From Dyadobacter sp. CY323 (GTDB taxonomy: Bacteria > Bacteroidota > Bacteroidia > Cytophagales > Spirosomataceae): a stretch of 64,000 nucleotides of DNA. Under the pieces are notes generated by a model, which ran no database searches, had not been told where the DNA came from, and saw nothing but the letters and a program-made list of their open reading frames with translations. The first letter of the stretch is position 1, and every line of letters starts with the position of its first letter. The position numbers and the translations under genes are program-made. Of this stretch, positions 16,130 through 25,429 are shown piece after piece. The stretch is taken from the NCBI RefSeq assembly GCF_021390245.1, contig NZ_JAJUXH010000010.1, positions 186,001 to 250,000 of the forward strand, written 5' to 3'.

Positions 16130-16978
16130 TTATAACTGCTTCTTCGGAGTCACCCTAAACTTCTCTTTATACGTCTTAATAAAATGCGAAACACTCTCAT
16201 AGCCGATCTCAGTGCTAATCTCCGACACATTCTTAGTGCTATTCCTCAACAAAAAGTCCGCATAATCCAGGCGCTTGTTTTTAAGCCACAATGCGGGTGA
16301 AGTCTTGAATTCATCCTGAAAATCTCTTTTAAATGCGGATAAACTTCGACCGGAAAGCCTGGCTAACTCATTTAGTGTTAATGGTTTGAGATAGTAACTA
16401 TTCATCAAAAATGACAGATCCACTTTTTCTCCTTTGTGCAAACTGTAAAGGATTGCGCGAAGCTGCCGCGAATTATCAAGCTCCAGTAAATGCAAAAGCA
16501 ATTCCTGAAATTTCAACCTGAGAAAGTGATTTTTCAAATCCGTCCGCGATCTGAAATAAGGAAACACGGACTGAATGAACTTCTCAAAATTATCATCCGA
16601 TTTAAGCAGCAGGATTGGGTTTTCAAGAATTGTGACTGACTCCTCCCGAGCGAAAAGCTCAGGATGCAAACTCACGAATTCTTTCAACAATTTTTCATCG
16701 AAAAAGAAAACCAGACTTTTATAAGATTCATTAATGGACTCGGACATCAGGTAAAATCCGCGCTGAATGAACAGAATATCACCTTTTTCAACATGCACCT
16801 CCTGCGTCGGACTAGTGAACTTTTTCTCTCCCTCCAAAACCACAATCACCGCATGTTCTTCAAAAAAAACATCGTATTTAGACGGATATACTTCATTGCG
16901 GTAAGCAACAAAGGTCATATCCTGAATTTTCAGGGATTCGAATTCGGAGGAGCTTATATCGGAAGGGACGCGGAGCAT
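16130..16978 (-). CDS. AraC-family transcriptional regulator
   Basis: A 282-residue regulator. N-terminal cupin-like sensing region (about 20-110: EHAVIVVLEGEKKF...EKGDILFIQRG) and a C-terminal AraC double helix-turn-helix (about 185-282), with LTLNELARLSGRSLSAFKRDF as the first HTH and VSEISTEIGYESVSHFIKTY as the second. ATG at 16978 is used, two bases after the ilvA stop (TGA-TT-ATG); a TTG at 16984 would overlap it. It is thus the last gene of the ilv unit. Its ligand is unknown. A role in branched-chain amino acid control is possible but rests only on position. Confidence 0.85.
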   Translation of the reverse strand: MLRVPSDISSSEFESLKIQDMTFVAYRNEVYPSKYDVFFEEHAVIVVLEGEKKFTSPTQEVHVEKGDILFIQRGFYLMSESINESYKSLVFFFDEKLLKEFVSLHPELFAREESVTILENPILLLKSDDNFEKFIQSVFPYFRSRTDLKNHFLRLKFQELLLHLLELDNSRQLRAILYSLHKGEKVDLSFLMNSYYLKPLTLNELARLSGRSLSAFKRDFQDEFKTSPALWLKNKRLDYADFLLRNSTKNVSEISTEIGYESVSHFIKTYKEKFRVTPKKQL

Positions 16979-16980
16979 AA

Positions 16981-18237
16981 TCAAACCATAAACTGAAACA
17001 AATCCGGCTGATCATTCAAATACTCGTAAACCACTTTATTTTCATCCATTCGCTCGATTAATGGGGCGAAGTCTTCGCGGTTTTTTAGCTCGATACCAAC
17101 TAATGCAGGTCCCTGCTCGCGGTTCGTTTTCTTCACGTATTCGAATCTGGCGATATCGTCATTTGGCCCCAATACATTTAGGAATTCCCGAAAGGCGCCG
17201 GAACGTTGCGGGAAACGGATGATAAAATAATGCTTTAAACCTTCGTAAAGCAGCGATCGCTCTTTAATTTCCTCCGTTCTTGTAATGTCATTATTGCCGC
17301 CGCTGATCAATGCGACCACATTTTTACCTTTGATCTCATCTTTTATCAATTCCAGTGCCGCTACCGTTAATGCGCCTGCGGGCTCTGCAACAATTGCCTC
17401 TTCATTGTAAAGCTGTAAAATGGTAGAACAAACTTTTCCCTCCGGAACCAGCAAAACTTTGCTCAGACTTTTACTGCAGATCTCAAACGTAATGTCGCCA
17501 GCCCGGCGGACCGCCGCGCCATCTACAAACTTGTCAATATTTTCGAGGGTAACGACGTGACCTTCTTCAATGGATTTGTGCATGGTCGGAGAGCCTTCCG
17601 GTTCCACGCCGATCAGTTGCGTTTTAGGAGAAAGTTGTTTGAAAACAGTAGAAATACCCGATGCCAACCCGCCGCCGCCAATGGCCATAAACAGGTAATC
17701 GACCTTAAAATCAGCATCTTTGAAAATTTCCAAACCTACCGTTCCCTGACCTTCAATTACCTGCAAATCGTCAAATGGATGTACAAAAACTGCATTTGTA
17801 ACGGTTTGATATTCTTTTGAAGCATAATATGCATCATCATATGTATCGCCCACCAAATGGATCTCGATCCATTCCTTTCCAAATAATCTTACCTGCTTGA
17901 TCTTCTGCGCCGGCGTGGTGGTAGGCATGAAAATCGCGCCTTTAACCTCCATTTTCCGGCAGGCATAGGCAACTCCCTGGGCATGGTTTCCGGCACTCGC
18001 ACACACGACTCCGCCCGACAAAGCTTCCGGCGTCATGCTCGCCATTTTGTTATACGCGCCACGAATTTTGTATGAACGTACCGTTTGCAAATCCTCTCTT
18101 TTCAGGTAAATATTTGCCTGGTATTGTTCCGACAAATGTGCATTATATAAAATCGGCGTGTGATTGATCACGCCCCGCAGCCTTTCGGCAGCCAGGAAAA
18201 TGTTATCGAGTGTCGGGAGTGAATGCAGATTATCCAT
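16981..18237 (-). CDS. ilvA: Threonine dehydratase (deaminase), biosynthetic
   Basis: A 418-residue PLP enzyme converting threonine to 2-ketobutyrate, the entry to isoleucine. PLP lysine in REDLQTVRSYKIRGAYNKM; phosphate-binding loop AIGGGGLASGIS; conserved SGGNND near residue 310. A single C-terminal regulatory domain (about 325-418: YFIIRFPQRSGAFREFL) makes this the short form, shorter than the two-ACT E. coli enzyme, with altered or simpler isoleucine feedback expected. I use ATG 18237 (MDNLHSLPTLD); the longer reading from 18273 starts at a TTG. A REP-like palindrome lies 47 bases upstream in the gap after ilvC. Confidence 0.94.
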   Translation of the reverse strand: MDNLHSLPTLDNIFLAAERLRGVINHTPILYNAHLSEQYQANIYLKREDLQTVRSYKIRGAYNKMASMTPEALSGGVVCASAGNHAQGVAYACRKMEVKGAIFMPTTTPAQKIKQVRLFGKEWIEIHLVGDTYDDAYYASKEYQTVTNAVFVHPFDDLQVIEGQGTVGLEIFKDADFKVDYLFMAIGGGGLASGISTVFKQLSPKTQLIGVEPEGSPTMHKSIEEGHVVTLENIDKFVDGAAVRRAGDITFEICSKSLSKVLLVPEGKVCSTILQLYNEEAIVAEPAGALTVAALELIKDEIKGKNVVALISGGNNDITRTEEIKERSLLYEGLKHYFIIRFPQRSGAFREFLNVLGPNDDIARFEYVKKTNREQGPALVGIELKNREDFAPLIERMDENKVVYEYLNDQPDLFQFMV

Positions 18238-18280
18238 GTCTTGCAAAGAAAAGAGCTTCGCGAATTCTCGCAAAGCCCAA

Positions 18281-18307
18281 ATTGCCCCAGGCTTAAGCCC
18301 GGGGATT
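18281..18307. repeat. Single REP-like palindrome
   Basis: CCCCAGGCTTAAGCCCGGGG (18285-18304), flanked by AATTG and ATT. It has the same layout (TTG-CCCC...GGGG-AT) as the two palindromes at 43770-43888. It lies between ilvC and ilvA and could form an RNA hairpin in the operon transcript. Confidence 0.7.
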
Positions 18308-18320
18308 ATTAAATCAAAAA

Positions 18321-19367
18321 TTAGTTATTTTCTGGGCGCAGGCTGCGAACAGTTTTGCCAGCTTTCCACATTTCAGACTCGCGAAGTTCAGCAAGTTCTT
18401 CTTCCAGTTTCACGCGATAGTCAGGTTGTGAGTTACGTGTGATCGAGATTTTAGCTTGCTCGCCGCTTTTTACTGAGTTGTAAAGTTGTTCGAAAACAGG
18501 TTTGGTAGCGTCGCGGAAAGGTTTCCACCAATCCAATGCGCCGCGTTGTGCCGTAGTCGAGCAGTTTGCGTACATCCAGTCCATTCCGTTTTCAGCAACC
18601 AATGGCATTAGTGATTGTGTCAATTCTTCAACGGTTTCGTTGAATGCTTCTGATGGCGAGTGGCCATTTGAGCGAAGTACTTCATACTGAGCCGCGAAAA
18701 TTCCCTGGATCGCGCCCATTAGTGTTCCACGTTCGCCAGTTAAGTCAGACGTTACCTCACGGTAAAAATCGGTTTCAAATAAATATCCTGAACCAACGCC
18801 GATTCCCATTGCAATGCATTTTTCACGGGCTTTGCCGGTTGCATCCTGGAATACCGCGAAAGATGAGTTAAGACCTTTTCCTTCTACGAACATGCGGCGA
18901 AGTGAAGTTCCAGATCCTTTCGGAGCTACCAGATACACATCTACATCAGCAGGAGGGATGATACCAGTCTGGTCTTTATAAGTCACCCCAAAACCGTGTG
19001 AGAAATAAAGTGATTTTCCAGCAGTAAGATTTGCTTTTACAGTTGGCCAAAGTTCAATCTGAGCAGCGTCAGAAAGCAGGTAACAAATGATCGTTCCTTT
19101 TGCCAAAGCTTCTTCCAGTTCGAAAAGTGTTTCTCCCGGAACCCATCCGTCAGAAACTGCCTTGTCCCATGATTTACCACCTTTACGCTGACCAACGATT
19201 ACATTAAATCCGTTGTCGCGCATGTTCAGGCTTTGGCCCGGACCTTGTACGCCGTAACCGATTACAGCTATAGTTTCAGTGGAAAGTACTTCACGTGCTT
19301 TTTCAAGAGGAAATTCTTCACGGGTTACTACTTCTTCTTCGACCCCGCCGAAATTTAATTTTGCCAT
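18321..19367 (-). CDS. ilvC: Ketol-acid reductoisomerase
   Basis: A 348-residue class I (short) KARI, second step of valine/isoleucine synthesis. N-terminal Rossmann domain with VIGYGVQGPGQSLNMRDNG; the usual GSQG loop appears here as GVQG. The knotted C-terminal helical domain carries metal-binding acidic residues in SDLTGERGTLMGAI and EAFNETVEELTQSLMPL. Cofactor loop after beta-2 reads GQRKGGKSWDKA. Lies between ilvN and ilvA in the ilv operon. Cytoplasmic, Mg-dependent. Confidence 0.96.
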   Translation of the reverse strand: MAKLNFGGVEEEVVTREEFPLEKAREVLSTETIAVIGYGVQGPGQSLNMRDNGFNVIVGQRKGGKSWDKAVSDGWVPGETLFELEEALAKGTIICYLLSDAAQIELWPTVKANLTAGKSLYFSHGFGVTYKDQTGIIPPADVDVYLVAPKGSGTSLRRMFVEGKGLNSSFAVFQDATGKAREKCIAMGIGVGSGYLFETDFYREVTSDLTGERGTLMGAIQGIFAAQYEVLRSNGHSPSEAFNETVEELTQSLMPLVAENGMDWMYANCSTTAQRGALDWWKPFRDATKPVFEQLYNSVKSGEQAKISITRNSQPDYRVKLEEELAELRESEMWKAGKTVRSLRPENN

Positions 19368-19424
19368 TGTTATTGTTTAAATTGATTTATTACGATTAAA
19401 GAGATTCTTATTAAAGCTGCCGGA

Positions 19425-19958
19425 TTATTGATAATACTCCCATTCTGCCTCCGGAAGATAATCCACAAGTGTTTGCGGCGATTTACTAACTGCAACCCGA
19501 CCGGATCTCACAAATTCCAGAATTTCGTGCGGTTTGATGTAGTCAAAAAATTCAAAGATTTCCTCCTCGGTCCCCGTTTTCTGAATGATCACGTAGGTGA
19601 GGTGCCAGTACACTACCCAGGCTTTATAAACCTTGTTAATGGTCTCTATGTCAATGGGTTTTGCGCCGATCGGTGTCGAAACTTTGAACAATGCAATTTC
19701 ATTGTAGGCGATGTCATCGTTCAGGTACCCGAATACTGCCAGTACTTCAATGACCTTACGGATCTGACGAACCAGCTTTTCAACCGCTTCCCGCGAATCA
19801 TGACGAATGACGATGGTAAAACGGGATATACCCTTACGTTCTGTTTCAGAAACGGTCAGACTATCGATGTTGATCCGGCGGCGTGTGAGGATTGTGGTAA
19901 TCTTATTAAGAATACCAATCGTATTTTCAGTAAAAACACAAATGGTGTAAGTTGTCAT
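19425..19958 (-). CDS. ilvN: Acetolactate synthase small (regulatory) subunit
   Basis: A 177-residue regulatory subunit of acetohydroxyacid synthase. N-terminal ACT domain: TICVFTENTIGILNKITTIL and RRRINIDSLTVSETERKGIS, the valine-binding region in the family. The C-terminal half (about 85-177) includes KPIDIETINKVY, partly unlike E. coli IlvN/IlvH and typical of Bacteroidota. Follows ilvB by 18 bases, consistent with a translated pair. Valine feedback is expected from the ACT domain but cannot be confirmed from sequence. Confidence 0.94.
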   Translation of the reverse strand: MTTYTICVFTENTIGILNKITTILTRRRINIDSLTVSETERKGISRFTIVIRHDSREAVEKLVRQIRKVIEVLAVFGYLNDDIAYNEIALFKVSTPIGAKPIDIETINKVYKAWVVYWHLTYVIIQKTGTEEEIFEFFDYIKPHEILEFVRSGRVAVSKSPQTLVDYLPEAEWEYYQ

Positions 19959-19976
19959 AATGCAATTTTTAGCCGT

Positions 19977-21737
19977 TTATTCTAATCTGATATCTGCCAC
20001 GCAAGCTCCGGTTGGAACCATAGGGAATACATTTTCTTCTTTTTCTACGATCACTTCCAGCAGGTAAGGTTTGCCCGAAGCCAGCATTTTATCAAGCGAT
20101 GCATTCAAATCCTCGCGTGCCGAGCAGGTATGTCCATCAATTCCAAAACCTTTTCCAATTGTTATAAAATCAGGGTTTTGAAGCTCAACAAACGAGTAGC
20201 GTTTCTGATGGAAAAGCTGCTGCCACTGACGCACCATTCCGAGGAAATTGTTATTCAGAATGATGATTTTGACAGGTAATCCACTTTGCGCAATTGTCCC
20301 CAGCTCCTGAATCGTCATCTGGAAACACCCATCGCCGATGAACGCGACAACTTCACGGTCAGGCGCTCCCACTTTCGCTCCAAATGCAGCTGGCAATGCA
20401 TAACCCATTGTACCCAGTCCGCCGGATGTAATGAACGAATTCGGTTTTTTAAACTGATAATAACGAGCTGTCATCATCTGATGCTGGCCTACGTCTGCCA
20501 GGATCACAGCCTCACCTTTGGTTTTATCTGACAATGTGCGGATTACCTCCGCCATTTTGATTTTTTCGGTCGTTGGCGCAAGTTCAGGCTGCGTAATCTT
20601 TTCATCCTCAATCGCATCAAATTTCTTGAACTCCGCAATCCATTCTTTATGGTTATTTTCTTTGACCAATGGAAGAAGCATTTCAAGCGCAATCTTGGCA
20701 TCTCCTACCACGGGTGCGTCCGCCTTTACTATTTTGCCTATCTCAGCCGGGTCAATTTCAATGTGAACAACCTTCGCCTGCTTCGCATAGCGGCTTACGT
20801 CACCGGTAACCCGGTCGTCGAACCGCATGCCGACAGCGATGATCAGGTCACATTGGTTTGTGAGCACATTGGTGCCATAATTTCCATGCATTCCCAGCCA
20901 GCCCACGTAATTCGGGTGATCTACTGAAACACAAGAAAGTCCGAGTAATGTAGAGGCGGCGGGAATATCCGTTTTCTCAATAAATTTGATCAGCTCATTT
21001 TCAGCATGCGAGATCCGAACACCGTGGCCTACAAATAGAAAAGGCTTTTTAGCTTCATTGATCAACTTTGCAGCCGCTTCGACCTGATCTACTTTTGGTG
21101 CCAGACGAGGGCGGTAACTAATCAGGTTTTCACATTTTTTGTAAGAAAACTCCTTGGACATCAACTCATTCTGAGCATTCTTGGTAATGTCGATCAAAAC
21201 CGGTCCCGGGCGACCGGATTTGGCAATGTAAAATGCCTTTGCCATCACTTCCGGTATTTCATCAGCCCGCGTGATCTGGTAATTCCATTTGGTAATGGGA
21301 ATTGTGATCCCTATCACATCCGTTTCCTGAAATGCATCCGTACCCAGCAAATGTGCAGCAACCTGACCAACCACGCAAACCAGCGGCGTTGAATCGATGA
21401 TTGCGTCGGCTATTCCGGTTACAAGATTTGTAGCGCCAGGACCAGAAGTAACCAGGCAAACGCCTACCTCGCCGGTAACCCGCGCAAAACCTTCGGCCGC
21501 ATGTGCCGCACCCTGCTCATGACGCACCAGAATGTGATTTATATCCTCCTGATAATCATAAATGGCATCGTACACGGGCATAATCGCGCCGCCGGGATAT
21601 CCGAAAATAGTTTCTACACCTTCCTCAATCAGCGAGCGGATCAGGGCATGCGATCCATTAATTAGTTCCGGTTTGGCAACAGATACCGCAGGATCTGCGA
21701 TCTGTACGGTCTGCGTTTGATTCTCATTAAATTCCAT
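19977..21737 (-). CDS. ilvB: Acetolactate synthase large subunit
   Basis: A 586-residue ThDP- and FAD-dependent enzyme making acetolactate or acetohydroxybutyrate. Substrate and cofactor features: GYPGGAIMPVYDAI with the catalytic Glu in HILVRHEQGAAHAAEGFAR; central domain with FVGHGVRISHAENELI; C-terminal ThDP motif running from GDGCFQMTIQELGTIAQSG to NNNFLGMVRQWQ. Typical length. Second gene of the ilv operon, 50 bases after ilvD, with IlvN as partner immediately downstream. Confidence 0.97.
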   Translation of the reverse strand: MEFNENQTQTVQIADPAVSVAKPELINGSHALIRSLIEEGVETIFGYPGGAIMPVYDAIYDYQEDINHILVRHEQGAAHAAEGFARVTGEVGVCLVTSGPGATNLVTGIADAIIDSTPLVCVVGQVAAHLLGTDAFQETDVIGITIPITKWNYQITRADEIPEVMAKAFYIAKSGRPGPVLIDITKNAQNELMSKEFSYKKCENLISYRPRLAPKVDQVEAAAKLINEAKKPFLFVGHGVRISHAENELIKFIEKTDIPAASTLLGLSCVSVDHPNYVGWLGMHGNYGTNVLTNQCDLIIAVGMRFDDRVTGDVSRYAKQAKVVHIEIDPAEIGKIVKADAPVVGDAKIALEMLLPLVKENNHKEWIAEFKKFDAIEDEKITQPELAPTTEKIKMAEVIRTLSDKTKGEAVILADVGQHQMMTARYYQFKKPNSFITSGGLGTMGYALPAAFGAKVGAPDREVVAFIGDGCFQMTIQELGTIAQSGLPVKIIILNNNFLGMVRQWQQLFHQKRYSFVELQNPDFITIGKGFGIDGHTCSAREDLNASLDKMLASGKPYLLEVIVEKEENVFPMVPTGACVADIRLE

Positions 21738-21787
21738 GACCCTTAAATTTTAGTCCGATGAATTTCTTATTCTTTAATGCTCAATGA

Positions 21788-23470
21788 CTAGGCTTCGTCC
21801 GTAACGCAACCTTCACTGGCTGATTTTACTGTACGGATATATCTTCCAAGCATTCCTTTTGTAAAAAGTGGAGCGGGCTGAACCCATTGGGCTGCGCGGG
21901 CTGCCATTTCTTCGTCCGAAATGTGAAGTGTCAACTGGCGTGTATTTGCGTCAATAGTAATACGGTCGCCGTCTTTTACCAATGCAATCGGCCCGCCGTC
22001 GAATGCTTCGGGAGTAATGTGACCTACCACAAAACCGTGCGTTCCGCCCGAAAAACGGCCGTCTGTGATCAATGCAATCTTGTCTCCTAAACCGGCTCCC
22101 ATTACAGCCGAAGTGGGTTTAAGCATTTCCGACATGCCAGGTCCGCCTTTTGGTCCCGCATTGCGGATTACAACTACATGACCAGCCTTAATTTCACCTT
22201 TTGAAAGCATGGTAATGATCTCCGATTCGTGCTCGCACACTTTGGCTTCGCCATCGAACGTCATACCTTCTTTTCCAGTGATTTTTGCAACTGCCCCCGT
22301 TGGACAAAGGTTTCCATACATAATTTGAATATGTCCGGAAGACTTGATTGCTTTTTCAAGAGGAAACACCATTTTTTGGGTTTCAAAATCAAGATCAGGA
22401 GCTTCTGCAAGGTTTTCGGCTACTGTTTTACCCGTTACGGTAATACATTCTCCGTGAATCAACCCTTTGGAATACAAATACTTGGTAATCGCAGGAACGC
22501 CGCCGATTGCCAGAATATCTTCCATATAATACTTACCACTTGGTTTAAGATCCGCGATAAATGGCGTGCGATCTGAAATAGCCTGAATATCATCTAATGT
22601 CAACGAAAGCCCCGCGGAGCGTGCAATTGCCAGGTAATGCAAAGCTGCATTGGTTGAACCACCCAACGCCATTACTACCGTTAATGCGTTTTCAAGCGAT
22701 TTTGTCGTGATAATTTCTTTGGGGGTAATGTTCAGTTCCAGCAATTTTTTCATCGCCACACCTATCTTCTTGCATTCTTCCTGCTTCCCCTCGTGGGTTG
22801 CAGGGTACGAACTGCTAAATGGCAGGCTCATTCCCATTGCTTCGATAGACGCCGCCATCGTATTGGCAGTGTACATACCACCGCAAGCACCCTGACCCGG
22901 GATAGAATTTTGAATAACTCCTTTAAAATCTTCGTCTGAAATGTTGTTGGCAAACTTCTTACCCAATGCCTCAAACGCAGAAACGATATCCAGTTTTTGT
23001 CCTTTATAATGTCCTGAACGAATGGTACCACCATAAACCATGATCGCGGGACGGTCCAGGCGAGCCATCGCCATTACCGCGCCCGGCATATTTTTGTCGC
23101 AACCCACCACTGCAATTACACCATCATACCACTGCGCCGAAACAACTGTTTCAATGGAATCTGCGATAATGTCGCGGCTAGGCAATGAGTAACGCATTCC
23201 GTCATTTCCATTCGTCATCCCATCCGAAACGCCGATTGTATTGAAGATCAGACCAACCATATTATTGGCAGTAACTCCTTGTTTTACATAAACAGACAGG
23301 CCATTTAAATGCATATTACAGGGATTGCCTTCGTAACCCGTGCTGGCAATGCCTATTTGCGGCTTTTCGAGATCAGCTTCGGTTAAGCCAATGCCATAAA
23401 GCATGGCCTGCGCTGCCGGGTTGGTAACTTCCTGGGTAAGGGTTTTTGAAAATTTGTTCAGTTCTGCCAT
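21788..23470 (-). CDS. ilvD: Dihydroxy-acid dehydratase
   Basis: A 560-residue Fe-S dehydratase converting dihydroxy-acids to 2-keto acids of valine and isoleucine. Cluster cysteines visible in [22 protein letters not shown] and [15 protein letters not shown]-terminal swivel domain includes [15 protein letters not shown] and [10 protein letters not shown]. First gene of the ilv operon and the probable start of transcription. The 5' untranslated region carries the palindrome shared with leuA, but no leader peptide and no terminator hairpin. Confidence 0.97.
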   Translation of the reverse strand: MAELNKFSKTLTQEVTNPAAQAMLYGIGLTEADLEKPQIGIASTGYEGNPCNMHLNGLSVYVKQGVTANNMVGLIFNTIGVSDGMTNGNDGMRYSLPSRDIIADSIETVVSAQWYDGVIAVVGCDKNMPGAVMAMARLDRPAIMVYGGTIRSGHYKGQKLDIVSAFEALGKKFANNISDEDFKGVIQNSIPGQGACGGMYTANTMAASIEAMGMSLPFSSSYPATHEGKQEECKKIGVAMKKLLELNITPKEIITTKSLENALTVVMALGGSTNAALHYLAIARSAGLSLTLDDIQAISDRTPFIADLKPSGKYYMEDILAIGGVPAITKYLYSKGLIHGECITVTGKTVAENLAEAPDLDFETQKMVFPLEKAIKSSGHIQIMYGNLCPTGAVAKITGKEGMTFDGEAKVCEHESEIITMLSKGEIKAGHVVVIRNAGPKGGPGMSEMLKPTSAVMGAGLGDKIALITDGRFSGGTHGFVVGHITPEAFDGGPIALVKDGDRITIDANTRQLTLHISDEEMAARAAQWVQPAPLFTKGMLGRYIRTVKSASEGCVTDEA

Positions 23471-23522
23471 TGGTGAATTTGTATCGGATAATTATCTCTT
23501 TTCAGCGTAAGAATAACTTGTA

Positions 23523-23537
23523 GCGAAAATTCGCTAA
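23523..23537 (-). promoter_or_regulatory. Shared palindrome (operator candidate) of ilvD
   Basis: Exact copy of TTAGCGAATTTTCGC found before leuA. Extended here to a symmetric TAGCGAA-NN-TTCGCTA. It lies 16 bases after the predicted -7 box (15 bases at leuA) and about 50 bases before the ilvD ATG. Confidence 0.6.
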
Positions 23538-23553
23538 ATTGATCTTTGTCTTA

Positions 23554-23585
23554 CAAATTAGCCGGGTATCTTTTTATTTTCCAAA
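23554..23585 (-). promoter_or_regulatory. Predicted ilvD promoter
   Basis: Minus strand: TTTG (23585-23582), then a 20-21 base spacer and TAATTTG (23560-23554), a near match to Bacteroidota TTTG / TAnnTTTG. The alignment with the leuA promoter and palindrome supports it. Confidence 0.45.
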
Positions 23586-23694
23586 CATTCACGAGTTTTT
23601 TTGTTATTTTTCTGAGATTAATACCAAATTAAAAGAAGGTTAATGCCTATATACGGAAAACATTTAATTTTGAGTTTGACCAACCGAATTTAAA

Positions 23695-24498
23695 ATGCAG
23701 ACTACCGAATCGTCTTCTTACTATAATGATCTTGAAAAAATGAGTGTCGCAGCTATTTTGACAGCCATTAATAACGAAGATCAGACTGTCCCAAATGCTG
23801 TTCAAAAATCAATTCCGCAGATCGAGGCGTTGGTGGAGCAGGTTGTACCGCGAATGCAAAAAGGTGGAAGGTTATTCTATATCGGCGCTGGTACCAGTGG
23901 CCGGTTGGGTGTGGTCGATGCATCGGAGTGTCCGCCTACCTTCGGCGTCCCCTTTGATCTGGTCGTCGGCATTATTGCCGGCGGAGATAAAGCGATCAGA
24001 AAAGCAGTGGAAAATGCGGAAGATGATGCGGAGCAGGCATGGATTGATCTGGCAGAATATGCGCCGAATGAAAATGATACATTGATCGGCATTGCTGCTT
24101 CCGGGCGCACGCCTTACGTGATCGGCGGATTGAACGAGGCTCAAAAAGCAGGGTTACTCACCGGATGTGTGGTCTGCAATAGTGGCTCAGCCGTAGCTGC
24201 TGCGGCAGAATTCCCGGTGGAAGTGGTAGTTGGTCCCGAATTTTTGACCGGCAGTACCCGAATGAAGTCAGGAACGGCTCAAAAGCTGGTTTTAAATATG
24301 ATCTCTACGGCAGTGATGATCCGGCTGGGAAAAGTGAAGGGCAATAAAATGGTCGACATGCAGATGACCAATGAAAAGCTGGTAAACCGCGCAATTCGCA
24401 TGATCATCGAAGAACTGAATATCTCACCGGACGAAGCTGAATCCCTTTTAAAAGAATATGGAAGTGTACGGGGCGCAATTGAATCGATTAAAAAATAG
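23695..24498 (+). CDS. murQ: N-acetylmuramic acid 6-phosphate etherase
   Basis: A 267-residue SIS-domain enzyme cleaving the lactyl ether of MurNAc-6-phosphate to give GlcNAc-6-phosphate and D-lactate, in cell-wall recycling. The signature GAGTSGRLGVVDASECPPTFG starts near residue 63 (shown in part), with the catalytic Glu in ASEC, followed by GIAASGRTPYVIGGL and GSTRMKSGTAQK. It is somewhat shorter than E. coli MurQ (298), the loss being at the N- and C-terminal edges. Monocistronic, divergent from ilvD and followed by a strong terminator. No murP or anmK beside it. Confidence 0.94.
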   Translation: MQTTESSSYYNDLEKMSVAAILTAINNEDQTVPNAVQKSIPQIEALVEQVVPRMQKGGRLFYIGAGTSGRLGVVDASECPPTFGVPFDLVVGIIAGGDKAIRKAVENAEDDAEQAWIDLAEYAPNENDTLIGIAASGRTPYVIGGLNEAQKAGLLTGCVVCNSGSAVAAAAEFPVEVVVGPEFLTGSTRMKSGTAQKLVLNMISTAVMIRLGKVKGNKMVDMQMTNEKLVNRAIRMIIEELNISPDEAESLLKEYGSVRGAIESIKK

Positions 24499-24512
24499 CA
24501 GGTATTTTAAGC

Positions 24513-24553
24513 AAAAGACCGGACCTGAAATGATTTCAGGTCCGGTCTTTTTT
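24513..24553. terminator. Bidirectional terminator after murQ
   Basis: Nearly perfect inverted repeat: AAGACCGGACCTGAAAT (about 24515-24531) against ATTTCAGGTCCGGTCTT, flanked by an A-tract and a T-tract. Serves murQ and the convergent NIPSNAP gene. Confidence 0.92.
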
Positions 24554-24565
24554 ATCTTAAAAATC

Positions 24566-25357
24566 TTAGTAATCTGAATAATCAGTCGGGTAAAGGAACA
24601 ATGTGATGTTTTTAGATACATTATTCTGATACTCAGGCATCGACTTCACTTTTCCCCATTCTGCATCGTCGCTGAACGATTTCCAGTGTGCATCGCGGGA
24701 CGCTTTGTCCGAGAATGTAGTCAGGTACATTAGATTCGGCATCGTTGCACCGGAAATTACTTCGCCATAAAAAACCGCATTGAAGCCCAGGCGATCAAAA
24801 ATACCGATTTCGTTTCCGGCATTAAATTGTTTTACCTTATTCACGTGGATCTTTTCGGTATGCCCCTCGTAACTTCTCAACTCATAGATGCGCTCGCTTT
24901 TCGGTGTTGAAAATGTTGGCGTTTTCAACATTGGGCTGTTTTCAAAAGCTCTCAACACCGTGGATTGGATCCTCGCGTAAGGTGCGTTTTTGTATTCCGC
25001 ATCAATGTAATCTTTGCCTGCCGCGAGATATGCAGCATCTTTATTCAAAGTCTGAGGAATGGAAACAAGCTGGTCAAGCGATTTAATCGGGATCAAAACA
25101 TAGATCAGCTTTCCGGCAGATGTATCAGTAGCGACAGGCTTGAAAACACCTATATTTTTGATACCTGCTTTATGCAAAGCCGGAATGTACGCGTCTTTCA
25201 AATAAGCATCGACACGGTTTTCCTGGTCTTTGTTCTTCAAATGGTAGAGCTTAATCTGATAAAATTCTCTTTTCGGTGGTGCAGCCTGTGTACTGAGTGT
25301 GATGAGGCACAGCAGGAGAGAAAGAAGTGTTGTTTTCTTTTTTAGAATGTTACGCAT
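24566..25357 (-). CDS. Exported NIPSNAP-family protein
   Basis: A 263-residue protein with a signal peptide (LLSLLLCLITLSTQAAPP, cleavage near Ala). Two tandem NIPSNAP domains with a ferredoxin-like alpha-beta barrel fold are suggested: EFYQIKLYHLKNKDQENRVD (about 30-50) and RIYELRSYEGHTEKIHVNKV (about 155-175). NIPSNAP proteins have no settled enzymatic role; exported forms are frequent in Bacteroidota. ATG at 25357 is used because the longer form (25387) starts with TTG and puts 10 residues before a normal signal peptide. Monocistronic between a terminator and the PorP-like gene. Confidence 0.85.
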   Translation of the reverse strand: MRNILKKKTTLLSLLLCLITLSTQAAPPKREFYQIKLYHLKNKDQENRVDAYLKDAYIPALHKAGIKNIGVFKPVATDTSAGKLIYVLIPIKSLDQLVSIPQTLNKDAAYLAAGKDYIDAEYKNAPYARIQSTVLRAFENSPMLKTPTFSTPKSERIYELRSYEGHTEKIHVNKVKQFNAGNEIGIFDRLGFNAVFYGEVISGATMPNLMYLTTFSDKASRDAHWKSFSDDAEWGKVKSMPEYQNNVSKNITLFLYPTDYSDY

Positions 25358-25429
25358 AAGTAAATAAGTAATGATGTTCCGTTGCAATCAGTAAGACTTC
25401 CGAATCCCGGATTTACCCTAATAAGATCA

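Noticed and set aside
19428..19985. 185-codon open frame on the plus strand opposite ilvN
   Set aside because: It is an antisense shadow of ilvN and the end of ilvB with no recognisable protein features.
15661..23470. Whole ilv-leu region as horizontally acquired island
   Set aside because: The gene set and order match other Bacteroidota, and base composition does not visibly change; only the toxin-antitoxin remnant looks inserted.
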